Part shown: positions 1 to 6,614 of the stretch, one piece after another
Numbering within the stretch: position 1 is the first letter of the stretch
Layout of the letters: each line of letters opens with the position of its first letter
Assembly: GCA_014534385.1 (NCBI GenBank)
Contig: JACVRP010000001.1
Location: forward strand, 1 to 32,006
Source: Cyanobacteria bacterium Co-bin13
Lineage (GTDB): Bacteria > Cyanobacteriota > Cyanobacteriia > Phormidesmidales > Phormidesmidaceae
Length of the DNA stretch: 32,006 nt
Direction: 5' to 3'
Made by a program: the position numbers and the translations under genes
The notes under the pieces: model-generated
The model's database searches: none
What the model saw: only the letters and a program-made list of their open reading frames with translations
What the model was told of the DNA's origin: nothing

Positions 1-55
1 ATTGCTGTCAGTAATGGTTCATCATTAGGTCTGCTTGATTGAGGAGATTACGACG

Positions 56-364
56 ATGCCCATTGCTGTTGGAATGATTGAGACCCTGGGTTTCCCTGCC
101 GTTGTAGAAGCTGCTGACGCCATGGTCAAAGCAGCTCGTGTAACCTTGGTTGGTTACGAAAAGATCGGCAGTGGTCGGGTCACTGTGATTGTCCGTGGAG
201 ACGTGTCTGAAGTCCAAGCCTCGGTTGCTGCAGGCGTTGAATCTGCCAAACGGGTCAATGGAGGCGAGGTACTCTCTACCCACATCATTGCTCGTCCCCA
301 CGAGAACCTGGAATTTGTTCTGCCCATTCGCTATACCGAAGCCGTCGAACAGTTCCGCACCTAG
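56..364 (+). CDS. ccmK2: Carboxysome shell hexamer protein CcmK (CcmK2-like)
   Basis: A 102-residue single BMC-domain protein that forms hexamers tiling the facets of the beta-carboxysome shell. The sequence begins MPIAVGMIETLGFPAVVEAA and carries the pore-loop motif KIGSG near residues 36-40. The ATG at 56 is chosen because GAGGAG (41-46) lies 9 nt upstream; an in-frame start at 35 would add seven residues not found in this family. It is the first gene seen of ccmK-ccmK-L-M-N-O. Length, with no C-terminal tail, matches CcmK2 rather than CcmK1 (Synechocystis naming), so the paralogue number is an inference. It differs from the next gene at only about six of the first 101 residues. Confidence 0.95.
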   Translation: MPIAVGMIETLGFPAVVEAADAMVKAARVTLVGYEKIGSGRVTVIVRGDVSEVQASVAAGVESAKRVNGGEVLSTHIIARPHENLEFVLPIRYTEAVEQFRT

Positions 365-381
365 GTTTCAAAGCCTAACTG

Positions 382-399
382 AAGTGGTCAGCCGCTTTT
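382..399 (+). terminator. Small hairpin with T-run between the two ccmK genes
   Basis: AAGTGG (382-387) can pair with CCGCTT (392-397, one G-T pair) around a TCAG loop, followed by a short T stretch. It lies 17 nt after the ccmK2 stop, in a 141-bp gap that is long for this operon. It could act as a weak terminator or a processing site that sets the ratio of the two shell proteins. The stem is short, so this is only a candidate. Confidence 0.3.
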
Positions 400-505
400 A
401 AACCGGTAAGTGCCGCTCAGTTGTACGCTAGATTGCTGGCAGGCGGCTCGTCTACATCAGTCCGTCATAACTCGCTTCACTCAGTAGTAAAGAGGAATTT
501 TTCAA

Positions 506-844
506 ATGGCGATCGCAGTTGGAATGGTTGAGACCCTGGGTTTCCCCGCTGTTGTGGAAGCTGCAGACGCAATGGTAAAAGCCGCTCGGGTAACCCTGGT
601 AGGCTACGAAAAGATCGGTAGCGGCCGCGTCACCGTAATCGTTCGGGGCGATGTATCTGAAGTTCAGGCTTCTGTTGCCGCAGGAATCGAGAACGTCAAG
701 CGGGTGAATGGGGGACAGGTGCTGTCTACCCACATCATCGCTCGTCCCCACGAGAACCTGGAGTTTGTGCTGCCCATCCGCTATACCGAAGCAGTTGAGC
801 AATTCCGGGAAAGCGTGAGTGGCATTCGCCCCTACGGCCGTTAG
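506..844 (+). CDS. ccmK1: Carboxysome shell hexamer protein CcmK (CcmK1-like)
   Basis: A 112-residue BMC-domain shell protein, nearly identical to the upstream CcmK over residues 1-101 but with a C-terminal extension ending SVSGIRPYGR. That extension is the feature that separates CcmK1 from CcmK2 in Synechocystis-type operons. The KIGSG pore loop is conserved. The ATG at 506 has AGAGGA (491-496) 9 nt upstream. The start codon region contains a HIP1 site (509-516). CcmK1 and CcmK2 are expected to be able to form mixed shell facets. ccmL follows after 11 nt, so the two are co-transcribed. Confidence 0.95.
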   Translation: MAIAVGMVETLGFPAVVEAADAMVKAARVTLVGYEKIGSGRVTVIVRGDVSEVQASVAAGIENVKRVNGGQVLSTHIIARPHENLEFVLPIRYTEAVEQFRESVSGIRPYGR

Positions 845-855
845 GGAGAAGCTGA

Positions 856-1158
856 ATGCTCCTGGCGAAGGTTCGCGGCACCGTCGTTAGCACCGTCAAA
901 GAACCGAGCCTGAGAGGTGTGAAGTTTTTACTGGTTCAGCTGATCAGCGAAACTGGCGAACTTTTGCCAGATTACGAAGTGGCAGCTGATGTTGTTGGGG
1001 CAGGGCCTGGAGAGTGGGTCCTGATCAGCCGAGGCAGTGGCTCTCGGCAGCATGACGGATATACCGACCGACCTGTGGACGCCACCGTGGTAGCCATCGT
1101 CGATACGGTGTCTCTAGACAGCGGCAACCTTTATAACAAGCGAGAGGACTTTAGTTAG
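856..1158 (+). CDS. ccmL: Carboxysome vertex protein CcmL
   Basis: A 100-residue protein of the EutN/CcmL family (BMC-P), whose pentamers cap the twelve vertices of the carboxysome shell. It starts MLLAKVRGTVVSTVKEPSLR and contains the family's conserved glycine-rich region (DVVGAGPGEWVLISRGSGSR, about residues 45-64). Length is typical for the family. The ATG at 856 follows AGGGAGAA (844-850) closely. It sits in the normal operon position between ccmK and ccmM. A 231-nt gap with a hairpin separates it from ccmM. Confidence 0.97.
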   Translation: MLLAKVRGTVVSTVKEPSLRGVKFLLVQLISETGELLPDYEVAADVVGAGPGEWVLISRGSGSRQHDGYTDRPVDATVVAIVDTVSLDSGNLYNKREDFS

Positions 1159-1244
1159 GCAGTTCTGCCAAGGCAGTGCTCCTCGTCATTTCGGACCAGC
1201 TAAAAACGCCGTACTCCTATCCAGATCACGGTGCTGCCCCTATC

Positions 1245-1272
1245 CTGTGGACGTGCCCCTGTGCGTCCACAG
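1245..1272. promoter_or_regulatory. Hairpin in the ccmL-ccmM gap
   Basis: CTGTGGACG (1245-1253) and CGTCCACAG (1264-1272) form a perfect 9-bp stem with a 10-nt loop. It lies within the longest gap of the ccm operon (1159-1389). No long T-run follows, so a processing site or partial attenuator is more likely than a full terminator. Function is inferred only from position and structure. Confidence 0.4.
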
Positions 1273-1389
1273 ATAAAACGGGCGCTGCCAGCTATGGGTC
1301 TGGTTGCCATTCTTGGTTAGCGCTAATTGCTTATTGGCCATCGCTGTGAGAGCAGTGGGTCACTCTAATCTGTTGGAGGATTTTGGTTG

Positions 1390-3453
1390 ATGGTCGCCCG
1401 CCCAGTTGCGGCTCCCCCGACCCCCCGTTTTTCGGATCTGGCTGAGCCTCAGATTCATCCTTCTGCATACCTTCATCCCTTAGCCCAAGTCGTTGGGTCA
1501 GTTAGGGTTGAGGCCAACGTATTGATTGCTCCTGGTGCATCGGTTCGAGCCGATGGGGGTGCTCCCTTCTTTATTGGAGAGGGGGCAGCCATTCAAGATG
1601 GAGCCGTCATCCACGGGTTAGGCCAGGGGCGAGTGCTGGGAGACGATCAGGCAGTCTACTCGGTCTGGATTGGCGCAGGAGCCTCGGTTACCCACAAGGC
1701 CCTTATTCACGGCCCTGCTTATGTTGGCGAGGGCTGTTTTGTCGGTTTTCGCTCTACCCTTTTTAATGCCCGGCTTGGCAAAGGCTGCGTCGTCATGATG
1801 CACGCCCTAGTCCAAGATGTGGAGGTGCCGCCTGGCAAACTGGTGCCCTCGGGCATGGTGTTGACCCACCAAGATCAGGCTGATCAGTTGCCAGACGTGC
1901 AGCCTGCAGATTTAGAACTGGCCCAGGAAATCATGGGCATGCATGAAAGCCGCCGCTTCACCCACCCAGAAGTCGCCGCCACAGAATTTAATCAGCCCAA
2001 TTCAGCCCAACCGTGGGCCAACCGCCAGACCCCTCCTGTCGGCAAAGTGTTACCCAGCCAGGCTTCTGTCGGGCAGTCAAATGAACGCGATGGATTGAAT
2101 ACAATGCAAAGTCAACGCTTAACCCCTGAAATTGTTCAGCAAGTTCGGCAATATCTGAGCCAGGGCTACCAGATCGGGATCGAGCACGCGGATGTGCGTC
2201 GCTACCGCAGCGGCGTCTGGCAAACCTGTCCGCCCATTCAGTCCAATCGCGAGGCCGATGTGCTAGCGGCTTTGGATGCGTGTTTGGCTGAGCATGGTGG
2301 CGAGTATGTGCGGATGTTTGGCGTTGATCCGGTGGCTAAGCGTCGGATTGCGCCGGTCACGATCCAGCATGCTGATGGCAAGCCCTTTCACATTGGCACC
2401 ACAGCCGTTGCGCCTACTACGTTTGCAGGAACTGTCAGCAGCCAAAATGGGCGTGCATCTTCCGGTGGCCATGCGTCTGCCAATGGTCTCAACCCCCAGT
2501 TGGTGCAGCAGGTCCGGCAGCTTTTGGGCCAGGGTTACAAGATTGGAACTGAGCACACCGATGTACGTCGCTACCGTAGCGGTGTTTGGCAAACCTGCTC
2601 GCCCATTCAGTCTAACCGCGAGCCTGATGTACTCTCCGCCCTACAAGCCTGCCTGAATGAGCATGCTGGCGAATATGTGCGGATGTTCGGCATCGATCCC
2701 AAGGCCAAGAACCGAGTGGCTCCGGTGACGATTCAGCGGCCTGACGACAAAGCGCCCCAGGGCAGCAGCCAGGGCAGCAGCCAGGGCGGCGGCAGCCAGG
2801 GCAGAATCAATACCACCCAAGTCTCTTCGGGGAGTACTGCTACAGAAGCTACACAGATAGTGCGGCAGCTGGTGAACCAGGGCTATCGAGTCGGAATTGA
2901 GTATGCCGATGCCCGCCGCTTCCGCAGCGGGGTTTGGCAGAGCTGCTCACCGATTCAGGCCGGTCGTGAGGCGGAAGCCGTAACGGCCCTGCAAAAGTGT
3001 CTGGCTGAGCATCCTGAGGACTACGTACGAATTTTCGGCATTGATCCGAAGAACAAGAACCGTCTGGCTCCGGTGACGATCCAGCGCCCAGGGGCTCGGC
3101 CCGCCGCTGTTGCCAGCCAGCCCTATACTCCGTCTTCTGGACCAGCTAAGCAGCCGGTCAATGCCCAAAGCAATGGCTCTGCCAGCAGCAAGAGCCTATC
3201 TTCTGACCTGACGCAGCAGGTTCAACAGCTGATCAACCAGGGCTACAAGATCACCCTGGAGTTTGCCGACGTGCGCCGCTACCGCAGCGGGGCCTGGCAG
3301 ACGGCAGCTCCCGTGCAGGGCCGTCAGGTCCGGGATGTGCTGGCCTCAGTAGAAGCTCAGCTGCGAGAACACAGCGGTAACTACGTCCGTCTGGTGGGTA
3401 TTGATCCGCAGGCGAAGCGCCGGGTTCTTGAGACCACTATTCAGCGCCCCTAG
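1390..3453 (+). CDS. ccmM: Carboxysome assembly scaffold CcmM (gamma-carbonic anhydrase domain plus four Rubisco-binding modules)
   Basis: A 687-residue scaffold that condenses Rubisco inside beta-carboxysomes. Residues about 20-190 form a left-handed beta-helix gamma-carbonic anhydrase domain with the zinc-ligand histidines at 75, 102 and 107 (VIHGLG; THKALIHGP). Four RbcS-like SSUL modules follow (about 242-325, 368-450, 492-570 and 604-687), joined by low-complexity linkers including a Gly/Ser/Gln repeat near 2758-2805. SSUL 1-3 each carry two cysteines 18 residues apart; SSUL 4 has neither. The ATG at 1390 is preferred over the adjacent TTG at 1387 because GGAGGA (1375-1380) is 9 nt upstream. 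An in-frame ATG at 2104, just before SSUL 1, could give the short Rubisco-binding form. The 687-residue length equals my recollection of Synechocystis CcmM. Confidence 0.97.
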   Translation: MVARPVAAPPTPRFSDLAEPQIHPSAYLHPLAQVVGSVRVEANVLIAPGASVRADGGAPFFIGEGAAIQDGAVIHGLGQGRVLGDDQAVYSVWIGAGASVTHKALIHGPAYVGEGCFVGFRSTLFNARLGKGCVVMMHALVQDVEVPPGKLVPSGMVLTHQDQADQLPDVQPADLELAQEIMGMHESRRFTHPEVAATEFNQPNSAQPWANRQTPPVGKVLPSQASVGQSNERDGLNTMQSQRLTPEIVQQVRQYLSQGYQIGIEHADVRRYRSGVWQTCPPIQSNREADVLAALDACLAEHGGEYVRMFGVDPVAKRRIAPVTIQHADGKPFHIGTTAVAPTTFAGTVSSQNGRASSGGHASANGLNPQLVQQVRQLLGQGYKIGTEHTDVRRYRSGVWQTCSPIQSNREPDVLSALQACLNEHAGEYVRMFGIDPKAKNRVAPVTIQRPDDKAPQGSSQGSSQGGGSQGRINTTQVSSGSTATEATQIVRQLVNQGYRVGIEYADARRFRSGVWQSCSPIQAGREAEAVTALQKCLAEHPEDYVRIFGIDPKNKNRLAPVTIQRPGARPAAVASQPYTPSSGPAKQPVNAQSNGSASSKSLSSDLTQQVQQLINQGYKITLEFADVRRYRSGAWQTAAPVQGRQVRDVLASVEAQLREHSGNYVRLVGIDPQAKRRVLETTIQRP
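2758..2805 (+). repeat. Gly/Ser/Gln-coding short tandem repeat in a CcmM linker
   Basis: An imperfect tandem repeat of the unit GGCAGCAGCCAG encodes QGSSQGSSQGGGSQG between SSUL modules 2 and 3. This is flexible linker sequence, and such repeats expand and contract easily by slippage. Confidence 0.7.
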
Positions 3454-3467
3454 CTAAAACTCGGTTG

Positions 3468-4148
3468 ATGCTTTCGATGACCCCGGATGCCAATTTACAG
3501 CCTGCCTATTACGTCTCTGGAGACGTGGAAATTGATGGGGAGGTTGCGATCGCACCCGGGGCCATTCTCACAGCAGAGCCAGGCAGCCGCCTGATTATTG
3601 CTCAGGGAGCCTGCCTGGGCTCCGAGGTGGTGATCCATGTGCGTCAGAGCGATTTGATTATCGAGCCAGAGGCCAACCTGGGCAGTGGCGTTTTAATTGT
3701 GGGCTGGGGCCGGATTGGAGCGCAGGCCTGTATTGGGGCCGGCAGCACGCTGATCAACCCTCAGGTGTCGCCCCGCTCTGTGGTGGCTCCCCGATCGCTG
3801 GTCGGTGATTACAGCCGTTCTTCAGCAGCTCGACCAGAATCGCCAGGGGCAGCAGACGCCCCGGCATTAACAGAATTGTCTGATCAGGGCAACACAAACG
3901 GGGCCGCCCCTGTAACAGAAACTTTAGAAGCGCAGACCGCGACTGCCCCCAGCAGTCAAAGTAATGGCCACAATAATGGTCACAGCAACAGCCACAGCAA
4001 TAGCCAAAACAACGGCCAAAACAACGGCCAGAACTCAAGCGGCACAGGGCTTCCCTACATCTATGGCCGGGAGCAGGTACAGCTGCTGCTGGATACGCTG
4101 TTTCCCCAACGACAGGCTTTAGGCACTTCCTCGCCAAGAAGCGAATAG
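3468..4148 (+). CDS. ccmN: Carboxysome assembly protein CcmN
   Basis: A 226-residue protein bridging the CcmM-Rubisco core to the shell. Residues about 12-115 are hexapeptide-repeat beta-helix (for example the GEVAIAPGAIL and GSGVLIVGWGRIG turns), which in this family binds the CcmM beta-helix. Residues about 164-192 are a linker almost entirely of Asn, Gly, His, Ser and Gln. The C-terminus (about 197-218, YIYGREQVQLLLDTLFPQRQ) is an amphipathic helix, the encapsulation peptide that binds CcmK. Start choice is uncertain: ATG at 3468 is used; TTG at 3465 and ATG at 3477 are in frame and no strong ribosome site decides between them. It begins 14 nt after the ccmM stop, so it is co-transcribed. 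Confidence 0.92.
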   Translation: MLSMTPDANLQPAYYVSGDVEIDGEVAIAPGAILTAEPGSRLIIAQGACLGSEVVIHVRQSDLIIEPEANLGSGVLIVGWGRIGAQACIGAGSTLINPQVSPRSVVAPRSLVGDYSRSSAARPESPGAADAPALTELSDQGNTNGAAPVTETLEAQTATAPSSQSNGHNNGHSNSHSNSQNNGQNNGQNSSGTGLPYIYGREQVQLLLDTLFPQRQALGTSSPRSE

Positions 4149-4186
4149 AATGAAAGGGCGGACCTGACCCAGGAGAGGCTCGACTT

Positions 4187-5041
4187 ATGCAACCTGATAT
4201 TAAATTGGCCTCGACTAAACAGGCTGCAGCTAAGCAAGAGCTAAAGCTGGCTTCCCCCCCTAACCTAGATCGGGGCCACCGGCTAGCAAAGCTGCGAGGT
4301 GCCGCCCTGGGCCTGGTCTCGACCGAAAGCTTCCCAGCGGTGGTTGGCATTGCCGATGCCATGCTCAAGTCGGCGGATGTATTTTTGGTAGGCTACGAAA
4401 AAACCGGCAGCGGTCAGTGTACGGCTGTGGTGCGCGGCGGCGTAGCAGATGTTCGCATGGCCGTGGCGGTTGGCGTTGAAACCGCTGCGAAGTTTGGAGA
4501 ATACGTCTCCTCGACCGTGATTCCCCGGCCGCTGCCCAATCTGGAGGCCGTGCTGCCGATCTGCGCCAAGCTGGATGAGCTGACTAAGGTCAGTCGGGGT
4601 CGGGCCAGCAATCAGGCCATTGGTCTACTTGAAACGCGCGGCTTTCCGGCAATGGTGGGCGCTGCGGATGCCATGACTAAGTCGGCTGAAGTTACTCTGG
4701 TGGCCCACGAAACCATCGGCGACGGCCTCTGTACGATCATCATTCGGGGATCGCTGCCCAATGTTGCGATCGCAATCGAGGCTGGTATCCACGAAGCCGA
4801 GCGGATTGGAGAGCTGCACGCAGTCATGGTCATTCCCCGGCCCCTTGATGAGCTAGAGCAGTCCCTGCCCCAGATGGTTGAGGAGATGGAGCCCGAGCAG
4901 CCCATCCGCCTGCCGCTCAACCTGGAAGAAAAAGAGAAGGAACTGGTGGCGCTGCCAGAGCCTGCCGCTGAGCCTCTGGTTCAAGAGATCCAGCTGCCTG
5001 AACTGGAAAAACTTCCCCTGCAGCAGCCCGAAGATAGCTAA
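4187..5041 (+). CDS. ccmO: Tandem-BMC carboxysome shell protein CcmO
   Basis: A 284-residue shell protein with two fused BMC domains (about residues 38-128 and 143-232), each with the familiar FPAxVGxADAMxKSA pattern. Such BMC-T proteins assemble as trimers that mimic CcmK hexamers and are needed to close the shell. The two domains have diverged: the first keeps the CcmK-like pore motif KTGSG, the second has TIGDG. A basic N-terminal extension (about 1-37) and an acidic, Pro-rich C-terminal tail (about 233-284) flank them. The ATG at 4187 has AGGAGAGG (4171-4178) 8 nt upstream. It is the last gene of the operon; a strong hairpin follows. Confidence 0.95.
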   Translation: MQPDIKLASTKQAAAKQELKLASPPNLDRGHRLAKLRGAALGLVSTESFPAVVGIADAMLKSADVFLVGYEKTGSGQCTAVVRGGVADVRMAVAVGVETAAKFGEYVSSTVIPRPLPNLEAVLPICAKLDELTKVSRGRASNQAIGLLETRGFPAMVGAADAMTKSAEVTLVAHETIGDGLCTIIIRGSLPNVAIAIEAGIHEAERIGELHAVMVIPRPLDELEQSLPQMVEEMEPEQPIRLPLNLEEKEKELVALPEPAAEPLVQEIQLPELEKLPLQQPEDS

Positions 5042-5056
5042 TTTACCCAAAACGAA

Positions 5057-5096
5057 ACGCCCGTAGAGACGCTATTAATCGCGTCTCTACGGGCGT
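5057..5096. terminator. Perfect 16-bp palindrome between convergent ccmO and opcA
   Basis: The arms 5057-5072 and 5081-5096 are perfectly complementary (16 bp) around an 8-nt loop. It sits 16 nt past the ccmO stop and 42 nt before the opcA stop on the other strand, so it is placed to end transcription from both sides. There is no T-run. Its core (GACGC, then TTAATCGCGTC) is shared with the palindrome at 16167-16194, so it is probably a member of a dispersed repeat family used as a terminator. Confidence 0.7.
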
Positions 5097-5137
5097 ACAG
5101 GCTAACTCCAAATGGTGGGCAGCCTGCACAGAACGCT

Positions 5138-6466
5138 CTACAGCATGTTCAGGATCTGCGTTGTGGCGGCCAGGCTCTCTTCATAGAGCACATCTTCACC
5201 CCAGCGCTGGAGCTGCTGGCCCAGCATGAAGTCAGCCTTTTGATCAGAGAGCGCAGTTACCTGCTCCACCTGACAGGATTGAGCGCCGCCGCCCGCCTCC
5301 ATCCGCATACAGCCTGTGGTTTCGGAGCAGAGAATGGTGCAGCAGTTGGCTTCGGGGTTGGTAGAGGTGACGCGGAGCCCGGTCAAGTCGCCCACAATCT
5401 CGCCCCAGTCGGCAACTGGAATAGCCGCTAATTCAGCCTCGACCTCTCGCCCGTTGGGGCTCTTGAACAGAATCTTGCGGATGTCGTAGTCGCCGCCTTC
5501 CTTGACGTAGGAGCTGGGCTGCCATTCTAAACGGCTAGCCAGCCAGCCCAAATACATAAAGGCTTGAGCGGCATTGCCCTGTTCGTAGTCAATACTGACC
5601 TGATCAACATCGTTGAGAGATTCTCGCCGCTCAGGGGGGTCAAAGGCTGCCGCTGTCAGCTCCTGCCAGGGAGCCAGGCGGTGCCAGTTTAGGTCGGCGA
5701 TAAAGGTACCTTCCTCCACCAAATCCTGCATTTTGCGCAGCTCCGATTCGGCGTCGCTAAAGAAGCTGGAGTCTACGATGATGCAGTTGGAGGAGCGGGA
5801 CAGCTTCTGAAACAGGGCCTGTTCGGGGTTAGGGGTGGCTTTCCACCAAACAAATTTGGGCAGATCGCCAATGACCAGTGAAGACACCAGATCGGCGACC
5901 CGATCTAGGGCCGCCTTGGTGCCCCGTAGGGTAATGTACTCGCAGCAAATCAGGTTACTGGCATTGCGCTTCTGCACGGGGCAGTAGGCCGAGACTTGGG
6001 CAGTGACGCCTGTATCCTCTCCGAGATTAGGGCTGAGGGTGATGACGCGGCAGGGGTTCTGAGCTGCGATCGCATCATTTAGCGTAAAGCCCCGAATGTC
6101 CATGTTGGTGAAGTGCCGCTGCTCTGGGGACAGCTTGGCGTATTCCTGCCGCAGGCGCTCCAGGGTTCGGGGACCGACTCGTCCAGTAACCCGCAGGTCG
6201 TACTTGATTTGGGCCTGCCGAATAGCGTCTCTAGTTTGAGAGCCGTGCATGCCATCAATGGCACCTGAGTAAAGTCCTAAGGCTGCCAGGAGCTGCTGAA
6301 TCTCCTCCGGCTCATAGACCACCAAACTAAAGGTGCTAGCTCGGGTAGCCACCGGAGCAGAGTTACCGTTGTCTTGGTTCCGCCAGATATTGCGAAGCTC
6401 AGCTTCAATTTCATCGAGGGAGATGTCCTTCGGTTTTTGGAGCGCAACGATGGGAGTAGTCGTCAT
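5138..6466 (-). CDS. opcA: Glucose-6-phosphate dehydrogenase assembly/activator protein OpcA
   Basis: A 442-residue protein that binds and activates G6PDH in cyanobacteria. Residues about 52-108 match a peptidoglycan-binding-1-like helical domain (LGLYSGAIDGMHGSQTRDAI); the rest is the OpcA domain. The C-terminal part is cysteine-rich (375, 376, 380, 386, 398). The pair 380/386 has the six-residue spacing of the thioredoxin-controlled pair reported, as I recall, in Anabaena OpcA, which would turn the enzyme off in light. It is the last gene of fbp-zwf-opcA, separated from zwf by a 148-bp gap holding a 14-bp hairpin. No tal gene lies between fbp and zwf, unlike in Nostoc. No strong ribosome site precedes the ATG. 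Confidence 0.93.
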   Translation of the reverse strand: MTTTPIVALQKPKDISLDEIEAELRNIWRNQDNGNSAPVATRASTFSLVVYEPEEIQQLLAALGLYSGAIDGMHGSQTRDAIRQAQIKYDLRVTGRVGPRTLERLRQEYAKLSPEQRHFTNMDIRGFTLNDAIAAQNPCRVITLSPNLGEDTGVTAQVSAYCPVQKRNASNLICCEYITLRGTKAALDRVADLVSSLVIGDLPKFVWWKATPNPEQALFQKLSRSSNCIIVDSSFFSDAESELRKMQDLVEEGTFIADLNWHRLAPWQELTAAAFDPPERRESLNDVDQVSIDYEQGNAAQAFMYLGWLASRLEWQPSSYVKEGGDYDIRKILFKSPNGREVEAELAAIPVADWGEIVGDLTGLRVTSTNPEANCCTILCSETTGCMRMEAGGGAQSCQVEQVTALSDQKADFMLGQQLQRWGEDVLYEESLAATTQILNML

Positions 6467-6576
6467 AGGGATCCAGGGAGGTGATGAACAGAAGGCAGAG
6501 AGCGACCTAGCGTATCGGGGTTAAGAGCCTACTTAGATCTATGCTACCGAACGGGTCAAGAATTGACTTTTACCGA

Positions 6577-6610
6577 GGCTTTACCATAGATATCCTTCTA
6601 TGGTAAAGCC
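6577..6610. terminator. 14-bp hairpin between zwf and opcA
   Basis: GGCTTTACCATAGA (6577-6590) pairs perfectly with 6597-6610 around a 6-nt loop. The stem ends 4 nt from the zwf stop codon (6615-6617). It lies inside the fbp-zwf-opcA transcription unit and has no T-run on the minus strand, so it may be a partial terminator or an RNA-stabilising 3' end for the fbp-zwf message. Confidence 0.55.
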
Positions 6611-6614
6611 TGCT

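Noticed and set aside
3754..4368. A 204-codon minus-strand frame across ccmN and ccmO
   Set aside because: Its Cys-rich repeats are the reverse reading of the Asn/His linker of ccmN; both overlapping plus-strand genes are certain.
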